Below, piece by piece: positions 1-12,786 of a stretch of DNA of 64,000 bases. Made by a program: the position numbers and the translations under genes. The notes below the pieces were generated by a model that worked only from the letters and a program-made list of their open reading frames with translations, was not told the origin of the DNA and did not search any database. The stretch comes from JBMDXB01 sp048594975 (GTDB taxonomy: Bacteria > Acidobacteriota > Vicinamibacteria > Vicinamibacterales > 2-12-FULL-66-21), in contig JBMDXQ010000042.1 in assembly GCA_048594975.1 (NCBI GenBank), positions 1-64,000 on the forward strand. Direction: 5' to 3'. How positions within the stretch are numbered: the first letter of the stretch is position 1; each line of letters opens with the position of its first letter.

Positions 1-3953
<3,953 letters not shown>

Positions 3954-3965
3954 GCTGGTGAAAAC

Positions 3966-4066
3966 CTCGGCGCTCGGGGCTCGGCGCTCGAACGCACTCA
4001 AGGGAACAAGCCGGGAATGCGACGCCGGCGGACGGCGGCGGCACTCTTCCGAGCGCCGAGCGCCGG
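3966..4066. repeat. Heptad fold-back repeat, CGGCGCT word family
   Basis: Left arm 3966-3990 repeats the word GCTCGGC with a 7-nt period; right arm 4049-4066 is its inverse (GAGCGCC twice). The arms can pair into a hairpin in the rplL-rpoB spacer. Same word family as the repeat at 6488-6556. Confidence 0.75.
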
Positions 4067-4076
4067 ACATCGTCAG

Positions 4077-4097
4077 ACGCGCAGCGGAGCTGCGCGT
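4077..4097 (-). promoter_or_regulatory. rplL-rpoB intercistronic hairpin
   Basis: A perfect inverted repeat, ACGCGCAGC and GCTGCGCGT with a 3-nt loop, starts 4 nt after the rplL stop codon on the transcribed strand. No U-tract follows. In E. coli the rplL-rpoB spacer holds an attenuator and an RNase III site that lower rpoB output; a similar role is inferred here only from position. Confidence 0.45.
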
Positions 4098-4100
4098 GTA

Positions 4101-4493
<393 letters not shown>

Positions 4494-4572
4494 TTGCCTC
4501 TCCTGAAACCCGTTTGATGATGCACGAACGACCGATCCCGGTTGTTCGCCGGCCATGTCAGCCTCTTCAGTG

Positions 4573-4594
4573 CGCCTGGGGCCCTCCCCAGGCG
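4573..4594 (-). other. rplJ-rplL intercistronic hairpin
   Basis: CGCCTGGGG and CCCCAGGCG form a perfect 9-bp stem with a 4-nt loop between rplJ and rplL. It has no U-tract, so it is more likely an RNA processing or stabilising structure than a terminator. L7/L12 must be made in excess of L10, so differential stability here would make sense; that is inference. Confidence 0.4.
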
Positions 4595-4637
4595 CTGGCG
4601 CTCGGCGGCTTCGCGCCTCGCGCGGCTCAGGGCTGTC

Positions 4638-5171
4638 CTATGTCGCGGCCTCTCCGCGCTTCTTCTCCGCCTGGACCAGCACGCTCATCAGGTCGCGCGG
4701 CACGGCGTTCAGCACCCGCACCAGCTGCACCATCGGCGCCTGGAGCAGGAACAGGAGCCGCGCGTACAGCTCCGGCTTACCCGGCATCGTCGCCAGCTCG
4801 CCCACCTCGGCGGCCTTGATCGCGCGACCCTGGACCACCGCCGCCTTGATCTGCAGCGCCGGCGCGGTACGCGCGAAGGTGGTCAGCACCTTCGCGAGCG
4901 CCACCGGGTCCTCGCCGCTGTAGGCGACCGCCGTCGTTCCGACGAAGTGCTCGCTGAGTGCCTCGAAGGGCGTGCCCTTGAGCGCGCGCCGCGCGAGCGT
5001 GTTCTTCACCACCTTGTAGCGGCCGCGAGCGCTGCGAACTTGCCGCCGCAGCTCGGTGACCTCGGGGACTTTCAACCCCTTGTAGTCGAGGACGATCGCG
5101 CTGTCGGTGCCCTTGAACGCCTGCTCGAGGTCGTGCAGCTCTTCCTCTTTGATCGCTCGTGTGACAGCCAT
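4638..5171 (-). CDS. rplJ: 50S ribosomal protein L10
   Basis: Encodes the 177-residue L10 protein, which anchors L7/L12 dimers at the stalk base. The N-terminal rRNA-binding domain (VTELRRQVRSARGRYKVVKN), and the C-terminal helix that carries L7/L12 (VQLVRVLNAVPRDLMSVL), are both recognisable. The ATG at 5171 follows AAGGA with 6-nt spacing. L10 is a known autoregulator of its operon in other bacteria; the 45-nt rplA-rplJ spacer here is short for a large leader. Confidence 0.97.
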   Translation of the reverse strand: MAVTRAIKEEELHDLEQAFKGTDSAIVLDYKGLKVPEVTELRRQVRSARGRYKVVKNTLARRALKGTPFEALSEHFVGTTAVAYSGEDPVALAKVLTTFARTAPALQIKAAVVQGRAIKAAEVGELATMPGKPELYARLLFLLQAPMVQLVRVLNAVPRDLMSVLVQAEKKRGEAAT

Positions 5172-5216
5172 CTCTGATCCTTGTGGCGCTCGGCGCTGGG
5201 GTCCGGGCGCGAAATC

Positions 5217-5921
5217 CTATTGCCGCGCGCCCGCTTCCATCGACGCCGTGTCGATCGCGATCCCCGGCCCCATGGTCGAGGAGAGCGTCACGCTGCGCAG
5301 GTACTTGCCCTTGGCCGCCGCCGGCTTCGCCTTGACCACGCTGTCGACAAGCGCGTGAGCGTTCTCGATCAGGCTCTGCGCGGGGAACGAGACCTTGCCC
5401 ACCGGCGCGTGGATGATGCCGGTCTTGTCGACGCGGAACTCGACCTTGCCGGCCTTGATCTCGCGCACCGCCCTGGCGATCTCCGGCGTGACGGTCCCGG
5501 TCTTCGGGTTGGGCATCAGGCCGCGCGGGCCGAGCACCTTCCCGAGCTTGCCCACGGCGCGCATCATGTCGGGCGTGGCGACGACCGCGTCGAAGTCCAT
5601 CCAGCCGCCCTGGATCTTCTCGACCAGCTCCTCGCCGCCGACGTGATCGGCGCCGGCGTCCTTCGCCTCGCGCTGCTTGTCGGCGCCGGCGATGGCCAGG
5701 ACCTTCTTGCTCTTGCCCAGCCCGTGCGGCAGCACGACCGTGCCGCGCACCATCTGGTCGGCGTGCTTCGGGTCGACGCCGAGGCGCATCGCGAGCTCAA
5801 CGGTCTCGTCGAACTTCGCGAACTTCACCCTCTGCATCAGGGGGATGGCTTCCTCGATGGTGTGCGCGCGCGTTGGGACCTGCTGCCGGGCGGCAGCGAA
5901 TTTCTTGCCTGTGCTTCGCAT
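5217..5921 (-). CDS. rplA: 50S ribosomal protein L1
   Basis: Encodes the 234-residue L1 stalk protein, which binds 23S rRNA at the E site. The family signature around GKLGKVLGPRGLMPNPKTGT (residues about 125-145) and the RNA-binding N-terminus are present; length is normal. The ATG at 5921 is preceded by GGGAG with 5-nt spacing. L1 often represses the rplK-rplA message. The rplK-rplA spacer is filled by a heptad fold-back repeat. Confidence 0.98.
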   Translation of the reverse strand: MRSTGKKFAAARQQVPTRAHTIEEAIPLMQRVKFAKFDETVELAMRLGVDPKHADQMVRGTVVLPHGLGKSKKVLAIAGADKQREAKDAGADHVGGEELVEKIQGGWMDFDAVVATPDMMRAVGKLGKVLGPRGLMPNPKTGTVTPEIARAVREIKAGKVEFRVDKTGIIHAPVGKVSFPAQSLIENAHALVDSVVKAKPAAAKGKYLRSVTLSSTMGPGIAIDTASMEAGARQ

Positions 5922-5980
5922 GGTTGCTCCCGTGGTCCAAGCGGGCGCTTCCGCGCCCTCCCACTCTCCGGGTTACCTGT

Positions 5981-6043
5981 CAATGCTGAATGCTGAACGT
6001 CGAATGCTGAAACTCGGCATTCCACATTCGGCATTCGGCTTTG
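5981..6043. repeat. Heptad fold-back repeat, AATGCTG/AATGCCG family
   Basis: Left arm 5981-6011 carries 7-nt spaced units such as GAATGCT; right arm 6014-6043 carries the inverse (GCATTCG-type units). It occupies the spacer between rplK and rplA, two co-transcribed genes, so it would form a hairpin inside the message. Confidence 0.8.
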
Positions 6044-6053
6044 ATGCGCGTCC

Positions 6054-6479
6054 TCAACCAATCACGTCGATACCCATCGACCGGGCGGTGCCGGCCACGG
6101 TTTTGTACGCCGCCTCGAGCGTTTCGCAGTTCAGGTCCGGCATCTTCAGCCTGGCGATCTCCTCGACCTGCTTCTTCGTGACCGTCCCGACCTTGTTCTT
6201 GTTCGGCTCGTTCGACCCTTTCGCGAGGTTGGCGGCGCGCTTCAGCAGCACCGAGGCCGGCGGCGTCTTGGTGATGAACGTGTACGAGCGATCGGCGTAG
6301 ACGGTGACGACGACGGGGATGATGAGCCCCTCGTCCTTGGCCGTGCGCGAGTTGAAGTTCTTGCAGAAGTCCATGATGTTCACGCCGTGCGGACCGAGCG
6401 CGGTCCCCACCGGCGGCGCCGGGGTCGCCTTTCCCGCCGCGATCTGGAGCTTCACCATTGCCGTGACTTTTTTCGCCAT
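6054..6479 (-). CDS. rplK: 50S ribosomal protein L11
   Basis: Encodes the 141-residue L11 protein, which binds the GTPase-associated rRNA and is needed for stringent-response signalling. The N-terminal PPVGTALGPHGVNIMDF segment and the C-terminal GTARSMGIDVIG are typical, and length matches the family exactly. It is downstream of nusG and upstream of rplA. Confidence 0.98.
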   Translation of the reverse strand: MAKKVTAMVKLQIAAGKATPAPPVGTALGPHGVNIMDFCKNFNSRTAKDEGLIIPVVVTVYADRSYTFITKTPPASVLLKRAANLAKGSNEPNKNKVGTVTKKQVEEIARLKMPDLNCETLEAAYKTVAGTARSMGIDVIG

Positions 6480-6487
6480 CGTTCCGT

Positions 6488-6556
6488 GTCGGCGTTCGGC
6501 GTGCGGGGTTCGGCGTTCGGATGTGCGAGCGCCGGGCCCCGAGCGCCGAGCGCCGG
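6488..6556. repeat. Heptad fold-back repeat, GTTCGGC/GAGCGCC family
   Basis: Left arm 6488-6520 has 7-nt units such as GTTCGGC; right arm 6527-6556 has GAGCGCC units in inverse orientation. It fills the nusG-rplK spacer and belongs to the same word family as the repeat at 3966-4066. Confidence 0.75.
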
Positions 6557-6560
6557 TCCT

Positions 6561-7112
6561 TTACAGTTTCTCCACGTGCAGGAAGTCGAGCTCCACCGGC
6601 GTCGACCGGCCGAAGATCGTCACCATCACCTTCAGCGTGTTGCGGTCGACGTTGACCTCATCGACCACGCCGTTGAAGCTGGTGAACGGCCCCTCGTTGA
6701 TCCGCACCTGGTCGCCCTTCTCGAACGTGTATTTCGGCTTCGGTTTCTCCGCCGCCTCGGTCACCTGGTTCAGGATCTGGTCGACCTCTTCACGCGTCAG
6801 CGGCGTCGGCTTGGCGCCGGCGCCGACGAACCCGGTCACCTTCGGCGTGTTCTTCACCACGTGCCACGCGTGGTCGGACATGTGCATCTCGACCAGGATG
6901 TAGCCGGGGAAGAATCGCTTCGAGCTGACCACCTTCTTGCCGCCGCGCATCTCCGCAACCTGCTCGGTCGGGATGAGGATCTCGCCGATCTCGTCCTGCA
7001 GCCCGTACGCCTGCACGCGCTGCTCGAGCGACTCCTTCACCTTGTTCTCGAAGCCGGAGTACGTGTGGACGATGTACCACTGCTTCGTGCGATCGTCAGT
7101 CATGGTTGCCAT
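6561..7112 (-). CDS. nusG: Transcription antitermination factor NusG
   Basis: Encodes a 183-residue NusG, the elongation factor that binds RNA polymerase and couples it to Rho or the ribosome. The NGN domain begins WYIVHTYSGFENKVKESL and includes FFPGYILVEM; the C-terminal KOW domain includes FEKGDQVRINEGPF. The start at 7112 gives MATMTDDRTK; the ATG at 7103 is an equally possible start. Neither has a strong ribosome-binding site. It lies directly after secE, the usual arrangement. Confidence 0.97.
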   Translation of the reverse strand: MATMTDDRTKQWYIVHTYSGFENKVKESLEQRVQAYGLQDEIGEILIPTEQVAEMRGGKKVVSSKRFFPGYILVEMHMSDHAWHVVKNTPKVTGFVGAGAKPTPLTREEVDQILNQVTEAAEKPKPKYTFEKGDQVRINEGPFTSFNGVVDEVNVDRNTLKVMVTIFGRSTPVELDFLHVEKL

Positions 7113-7135
7113 GTCGCGTCGCTGCGCCGCGGTGC

Positions 7136-7387
7136 TCACGCCGCGAACGTCCGGAAGACCCAGGCCATGATCCGGTCGAGGATGACGTCGATGCCGTAGA
7201 GGTAGACGCCGAAGAAGATCGAGGTGAGGATCACCACCACGGTCGTCGCGTAGACCTCGCGGCGGCTGGGCCAGGTGACACGCCCGGTCTCGTTGCGGAC
7301 CTCGGTGAGGAAGCGCCGCGAACGCCCCCACCAGCCGGTGACGCTCTCCCGGGCCCGCCCGCCGAGTGTTTCTTCCTGGTCCGCCAT
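7136..7387 (-). CDS. secE: Preprotein translocase subunit SecE
   Basis: Encodes an 83-residue SecE, the small essential subunit of the SecYEG channel. It has the conserved cytoplasmic helix FLTEVRNETGRVTWPSRREV followed by one membrane segment (VVVILTSIFFGVYLYGI), as in most short SecE proteins. The ATG at 7387 is preferred over an in-frame start 8 codons upstream because GAGAG precedes it and the family N-terminus is short. It sits between tRNA-Trp and nusG. Confidence 0.95.
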   Translation of the reverse strand: MADQEETLGGRARESVTGWWGRSRRFLTEVRNETGRVTWPSRREVYATTVVVILTSIFFGVYLYGIDVILDRIMAWVFRTFAA

Positions 7388-7535
7388 CGCTGCTCTCAAC
7401 TCGCTTCGCAATCCTTGCCGCCGCGTGGCGCATCAACTTCCGGAACCCGTCGATGCCAACTTCCGGAGACCGCCGGTGTTACTTCCGGCCAACGCCCGAA
7501 GCTACAGCGTCTCTGCGCCTGCGGCCGGCCGAATC

Positions 7536-7611
7536 TGGCAGGACAGGAGGGAATCGAACCCCCAACCCCCGGTTTTGGAGACCGGTGCTCTGCCAATTGA
7601 GCTACTGTCCT
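7536..7611 (-). tRNA. tRNA-Trp (CCA)
   Basis: Folds as a full cloverleaf: acceptor AGGACAG with CTGTCCT, anticodon loop CTCCAAA (anticodon CCA), T-arm with GGTTCGATTCC. The 3' CCA is encoded. Placement between rpmG and secE is common in bacteria. Confidence 0.97.
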
Positions 7612-7618
7612 TCTTCAG

Positions 7619-7639
7619 CCGAGGGGCTTCGCCCCTCGG
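7619..7639 (-). other. rpmG-tRNA-Trp spacer hairpin
   Basis: CCGAGGGGC and GCCCCTCGG form a perfect 9-bp stem with a 3-nt loop, 8 nt upstream of tRNA-Trp. Without a U-tract it is probably a processing or stabilising structure rather than a terminator. Confidence 0.4.
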
Positions 7640-7738
7640 ACTCCCCTGCACGCTCACTCGCGGGGGCCCCGTGCCCCGCGCCGTTCGCGTGGCTCGCGTC
7701 GCTGCGCGCGCTCGCTCGCCAGGCCACACCCGCCGCCC

Positions 7739-7888
7739 CTACTTCGTTTCCTTGTGCGCGGTATGTTTGCGACAGAAGCGGCAGTACTTGCTGAACGCGA
7801 GCCGCTCGGTCGTCTTCTTCTTGTTCTTGGTCGTGCTGTAGTTGCGCCGCTTGCACTCCTGGCACGCCAGCGAAATGATGTCCCTCAT
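7739..7888 (-). CDS. rpmG: 50S ribosomal protein L33
   Basis: A 49-residue protein beginning MRDIISLACQECKRRNYSTT and ending KHTAHKETK. It keeps the zinc-binding pairs CQEC (C9, C12) and CRFC (C36, C39), so it is the zinc form of L33. Placement between tuf and tRNA-Trp/secE is typical for this gene. Start is the ATG at 7888-7886. Confidence 0.96.
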   Translation of the reverse strand: MRDIISLACQECKRRNYSTTKNKKKTTERLAFSKYCRFCRKHTAHKETK

Positions 7889-7920
7889 CGTTCAACCTGC
7901 CGTTCCCGCGGCCGGGCGGC

Positions 7921-7955
7921 GGGATCCGGCATCGGATCCCGGACCCGGATCCCGG
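7921..7955. repeat. Heptad repeat, GGATCCC family
   Basis: GGATCCC-type units with 6-7 nt spacing fill the tuf-rpmG spacer and end 2 nt before the tuf stop codon. The units are themselves palindromic (GGATCC), so several hairpins are possible. Confidence 0.6.
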
Positions 7956-7957
7956 AG

Positions 7958-9157
<1,200 letters not shown>

Positions 9158-9174
9158 GTGTCCTGCCTCGTGTT

Positions 9175-9229
9175 GTAGGGCGGGGTTTCATCCCCGCCGC
9201 GCGCGGGGGACCGTCTCGGTCCGCCCTAC
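9175..9229. repeat. REP-like palindrome in the tuf leader
   Basis: GTAGGGCGG (9175-9183) and CCGCCCTAC (9221-9229) are inverted copies that enclose two smaller hairpins: GGCGGGG/CCCCGCC and GGACCG/CGGTCC (9208-9222). The whole could form a three-way junction in the RNA between tRNA-Thr and tuf. It resembles dispersed REP-type palindromes; only one copy is in this window. Confidence 0.6.
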
Positions 9230-9339
9230 AGCGTCGTTGCGCCTAACTCGTGTCCGTCCGCCTTTGCGGCTGCGGGGCTACGGAACCTCGCCTGGCTCGC
9301 CAACCGAAGCGCACGCGCTTCGCCAGCGAGAGCGAAGGG

Positions 9340-9415
<76 letters not shown>

Positions 9416-9549
9416 CTTCGCCGCGTCGCGGCTACGGCCGACAGGTCGGCCCGAGATTTCTCATCCCGACACCGACCAAGTCGGCCCAAATCAACTCACT
9501 GGCCTGCCAACCGTAGCTCACGCACTCGTTCGCACGCGTGAGCGAAGGT

Positions 9550-9624
9550 TGGAGCGGGAGACGGGAATCGAACCCGCAACCAACAGCTTGGAAGGCTGTG
9601 ACTCTGCCATTGAGTTACTCCCGC
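9550..9624 (-). tRNA. tRNA-Gly (TCC)
   Basis: Complete cloverleaf with acceptor GCGGGAG/CTCCCGC, anticodon loop CTTCCAA (anticodon TCC) and encoded CCA. Third of the tRNA cluster upstream of tuf. Confidence 0.97.
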
Positions 9625-9886
9625 CTTCGTCAATTTGGCTGGTGAGCTTCGCCCCCCAGACCCCCTTCGCGCTCGCTCGCGAAGGCCCTGATTCCCCGCT
9701 CCGCTCGCGCGGCTCCCTCGCTGCGCTCGTTCGCTCCACCACCTCGTTGCATTCGTGTCGAGCCTACATCGCCTGTCCTGAAGAGGCCCTTCGACAAGAG
9801 GCCCTTCGACTCGCTACGCTCGCACGGGCCCCGACCACGTCAGTGATCCGGTCTGCCACGAGCGAGCTGCGCAGCGGCGAATCGAG

Positions 9887-9973
9887 TGGTGGCGAGGGGA
9901 GGATTCGAACCTCCGAAGCCACAGGGGCGACAGATTTACAGTCTGTTGCGTTTGACCGCTTCGCTACCTCGCC
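9887..9973 (-). tRNA. tRNA-Tyr (GTA)
   Basis: An 87-nt class II tRNA with a long variable arm, acceptor GGCGAGG/CCTCGCC, anticodon loop CTGTAAA (anticodon GTA) and encoded CCA. Confidence 0.97.
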
Positions 9974-10057
9974 GAGAGTCTCGCCTTCGTCGTACCCGCG
10001 CCGTCCCCTGGGAACGTCGAAGGTCCACGTTCCACCGGCGCACGCGCCGGCTGACAG

Positions 10058-10100
10058 CCGGAAATCTCGTAAATTGATGACCGGAAATCTCGTAAATTGA
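10058..10100. repeat. Short tandem duplication upstream of tRNA-Tyr
   Basis: The 20-nt word beginning CCGGAAATCTCG and ending AAATTGA occurs twice, at 10058-10077 and 10081-10100, a 23-nt period. It is AT-richer than the surroundings and lies between tRNA-Tyr and tRNA-Thr(TGT). No function is evident. Confidence 0.7.
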
Positions 10101-10166
10101 CAGGATTGCGCCGCTCGAACTTTCCTGCGGAACCCGGCCGCGCTCAAAACCCCTGGTCGTGCTCGA

Positions 10167-10243
10167 TGGAGCTGGCGAAGGGATTCGAACCCCCGACCGG
10201 CTGATTACAAATCAGCTGCTCTACCGGACTGAGCTACGCCAGC
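10167..10243 (-). tRNA. tRNA-Thr (TGT)
   Basis: Complete cloverleaf with acceptor GCTGGCG/CGCCAGC, anticodon loop TTTGTAA (anticodon TGT) and encoded CCA. First gene of the Thr-Tyr-Gly-Thr-tuf cluster, the same order as thrU-tyrU-glyT-thrT-tufB in E. coli. Confidence 0.97.
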
Positions 10244-10258
10244 CCAGACAAAAGAGTA

Positions 10259-10288
10259 TTTGTAGCACAAGGTGTGCCACGGGAGCAA
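10259..10288 (-). promoter_or_regulatory. Candidate sigma-70 promoter of the tRNA-tuf operon
   Basis: On the minus strand, TTGCTC (10288-10283) and TACAAA (10264-10259) are separated by 18 nt. Transcription would start near 10252, about 9 nt before the first tRNA. Fair but not perfect match to the consensus; position is right. Confidence 0.5.
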
Positions 10289-10389
10289 CCCCTGCCGGCT
10301 GAGCTAAAGGGCGGCCGCTGAACCCGGAAACCCCGCGGTACCAACCATTTAGCTTACCATGTGCCCCGACTGCAGGCTTTTGTCGCACC

Positions 10390-11127
10390 CTACGATTTCG
10401 ACGAAAAAGCATGACCGCGGCGTTGGCGCAGCGCCTCGAACAACGTGACGCCCGCGGCGACCGACACGTTCAGGCTCGACACGCTTCCCCGCATCGGAAT
10501 CGAGACGAGGCGGTCGCAACGCTCCCGAACCAGGCGGCGCAGTCCTGCGCCTTCGGCCCCGAACACCAGCGCGGTAGGCAGCGTGTAATCGACGGCGTCG
10601 TAGCGTTCGGCCGCCTCGGCGGCGAGGCCGATCGTCCACACGCCCGCCCCCTTGAGCTCGTCGATCGCACGCGCGATGTTCACGACGGTGGCGACGCGCA
10701 CGTGCGCGATCGCGCCCGCCGACGCGCGGGCGGCGGCGCCGTCGAGCGCGGCGGCGCGCCGCGTCTGGCGCACGAGACCGTGGACGCCGGCCGCGTCGGC
10801 CGTCCGCATGATCGCCCCGGCGTTCTGCGGGTCCTCGATGGCGTCGAGCACGACGATGAGCGGAGGCTCGGGCGCGGCGGCGGCGACGAGTTCGTGAATG
10901 CTGTAATCCTTCGGCGGCGAGAGCTCCGCGACGATCCCCTGGTGCGCCCGGCCGCCGGCGGCGCGTTCGAGCGCCTCCGGCTCCACGCGATCGACGGGAA
11001 CGTTCGACGTGCGCGCCAGCGAGAGCGCCTCCTCGATGCGCCGGTCCGCCCGCCCGCCTACTCGCAAGCGGCGCACACGCCCGGCGCGCAGCGCCTCGAG
11101 TACCGGGTTGATGCCGTAGACGATCAT
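10390..11127 (-). CDS. rlmB: 23S rRNA (guanosine-2'-O-)-methyltransferase, TrmH/SpoU family
   Basis: A 245-residue SpoU-family methyltransferase. An N-terminal L30e-like substrate-binding domain (MIVYGINPVLEALRAGRVRR) precedes the trefoil-knot catalytic domain with motif 1 (DPQNAGAIMRTADAAG), motif 2 (FGAEGAGLRRLVRE) and motif 3 (IPMRGSVSSLNVSVAAG). RlmB methylates G2251 in 23S rRNA in E. coli; the general family assignment is firm, the exact target inferred. No clear ribosome-binding site precedes the ATG at 11127. It follows gltX. Confidence 0.9.
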   Translation of the reverse strand: MIVYGINPVLEALRAGRVRRLRVGGRADRRIEEALSLARTSNVPVDRVEPEALERAAGGRAHQGIVAELSPPKDYSIHELVAAAAPEPPLIVVLDAIEDPQNAGAIMRTADAAGVHGLVRQTRRAAALDGAAARASAGAIAHVRVATVVNIARAIDELKGAGVWTIGLAAEAAERYDAVDYTLPTALVFGAEGAGLRRLVRERCDRLVSIPMRGSVSSLNVSVAAGVTLFEALRQRRGHAFSSKS

Positions 11128-11128
11128 G

Positions 11129-11232
11129 AAGTGGTAAGGCGTACGGGTAAGAGGTCAATCGTCCATTGCAGATGGTAAGGGGGACGGCTATCGCACCTTT
11201 CGCACTCGCCATGCACCACTTACCATTAGCTG
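11129..11232. repeat. Weak heptad fold-back repeat, GGTAAGG family
   Basis: AGTGGTAAGG near 11130 and its inverse CCACTTACC near 11215 face each other across the gltX-rlmB spacer, with further GGTAAG units between. Less regular than the other arrays but the same word type as 38943-38991 and 57146-57187. Confidence 0.5.
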
Positions 11233-11237
11233 ACCAG

Positions 11238-12755
11238 TCAGTCCCCCACCACTGCTGCGGCGAAGGCTGCGGCTCGTTCCCGGCATCCGACGATCGGCGC
11301 GATACCCGCCCCCGTGGTGAGAGCAGCTCCGCGCTCGATCGCCGGGACGGCCAGATCCAGTTCCGGGCCGCCAGCCTCTCCGGTGAGCGCCACGCGAATC
11401 GGATGGAACAGCGCCTTGCCCTTCTGGCCGGTACGTTCCTTCACGCGGTTTGCCATGGCGCGAAACGCCTGCCGGTCGGGCATCCGGCCGTCGATCGCCA
11501 CGGCGAGTGCGGCAATCACCTCGCGCGCGCCCGGCTCGCGCAGCACGGCCGCGACGTCGGGCCGCGCGAGCGCGGCGGCGGTATCGAAGTCGAAGAGGAA
11601 ACGCACCCGCTCCGGGATCTCCTCCAGACGGTCGACCGAGCCGACCGCCATCGGCAGCAGCGACGTCAGGTACTCCATTCCCTCGTCGGTGCGGCGCTTG
11701 AGGTAGCCGCGCGCGAGAAAGTGCCGCGCCGCCTCCGCAGCGACGCGCGCGGGCGCCGCCACCTTCATGTAGTGGCGGTTCATCCACGCGAGCTTCTCCA
11801 CGTCGAAGACGCCGGCGCTGTGCCCCACGTCCTCGAGTGCGAAGCGGCGGGCCAGCTCGCCGATCGGCAGCAGTTCCTCGTGCCCTTCGCCGCCCTCCTC
11901 GCCGCGGCGCGGCGACCACCCGATGAGCGCCAGGTAGTTCACCAGCGCCTCCGGCAGGTAGCCGCGGGCGCGGAACTCGGCGACGGAGGTCGCGCCGTGC
12001 CGCTTGGACAGCGGCGTATGGTCGGGCCCCACGACCAGCGACAGGTGCGCGAACTCCGGAAGCCTGAAGCCGAGCGCCTGGTACAGCAGGATCTGCCGCG
12101 GCGTGTTCGAGATGTGATCCTCGCCGCGGATCACGTGCGTCACCTCCATCAGCGCGTCGTCGACCACGACGGCAAAGTTGTACTGCGGCCGGCCGTCCGA
12201 GCGGACTAGGACCGGATCGCCGATCACCTCGGTGCTGAAGCTGACGTCACCACGCACCAGATCGTGAAAGCTGACCTCGGCGCTCTCCGGCACCTTGAAG
12301 CGGACCACCGGACGCTCGCCCGCTTCAATGCGTCGGCGCGCCTGCTCCGGCGGCAGCGCGCGGCAGGTGCCGTGGTAGCGCGGCGGGACTCCGGCCGCAA
12401 GGTCGGCCTGACGGTCGCCATCGAGCTTTGCCGGCGAGCAGAAGCAGTAGTACGCGAGGCCGCCGGCGATCAGCTCGTTCGCGTACGAAGCATACAGGTG
12501 CAGGCGCTCCGACTGGCGGTAGGGGCCGTGCTGGCCGCCGACCTCCGGCCCCTCGTCCCAGTCGAGGCCGAGCCAGCGCAGATCCTCGAGGATGCTCGCC
12601 TCCGCCTCGCGGGTGGAACGCTCGCTGTCGGTGTCCTCGATGCGCAGGATGAAGGTCCCGTCGCGCCCGTGGGCGAGCAGCCAGTTGAAGAGCGCCGTGC
12701 GGGCGTTGCCCACGTGCAGCTGGCCGGTCGGGCTGGGGGCGAAGCGAACGCGCAC
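11238..12755 (-). CDS. gltX: Glutamate--tRNA ligase
   Basis: A 505-residue class I aminoacyl-tRNA synthetase that charges tRNA-Glu. The HIGH-type motif (PSPTGQLHVGNARTALFNWL) is at residues 8-27 and the KMSKS-type motif (LSKRHG) near 255; the C-terminal anticodon-binding region is full length. The start is a GTG at 12755 preceded by AGGA, giving the family N-terminus MRVRFAPSPTG. One gltX copy is seen; whether it also charges tRNA-Gln cannot be told here. Confidence 0.97.
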   Translation of the reverse strand: MRVRFAPSPTGQLHVGNARTALFNWLLAHGRDGTFILRIEDTDSERSTREAEASILEDLRWLGLDWDEGPEVGGQHGPYRQSERLHLYASYANELIAGGLAYYCFCSPAKLDGDRQADLAAGVPPRYHGTCRALPPEQARRRIEAGERPVVRFKVPESAEVSFHDLVRGDVSFSTEVIGDPVLVRSDGRPQYNFAVVVDDALMEVTHVIRGEDHISNTPRQILLYQALGFRLPEFAHLSLVVGPDHTPLSKRHGATSVAEFRARGYLPEALVNYLALIGWSPRRGEEGGEGHEELLPIGELARRFALEDVGHSAGVFDVEKLAWMNRHYMKVAAPARVAAEAARHFLARGYLKRRTDEGMEYLTSLLPMAVGSVDRLEEIPERVRFLFDFDTAAALARPDVAAVLREPGAREVIAALAVAIDGRMPDRQAFRAMANRVKERTGQKGKALFHPIRVALTGEAGGPELDLAVPAIERGAALTTGAGIAPIVGCRERAAAFAAAVVGD

Positions 12756-12786
12756 GTTCCTGTTCTTTGTTCTTCGATCGCCGGTC

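Noticed and set aside
7119..7600. Small plus-strand frames overlapping secE and tRNA-Trp
   Set aside because: They read across the tRNA gene and lack start signals.
9550..10243. A prophage or integrative element at the tRNA cluster
   Set aside because: No integrase, no displaced tRNA fragments, and conserved Thr-Tyr-Gly-Thr-tuf order.
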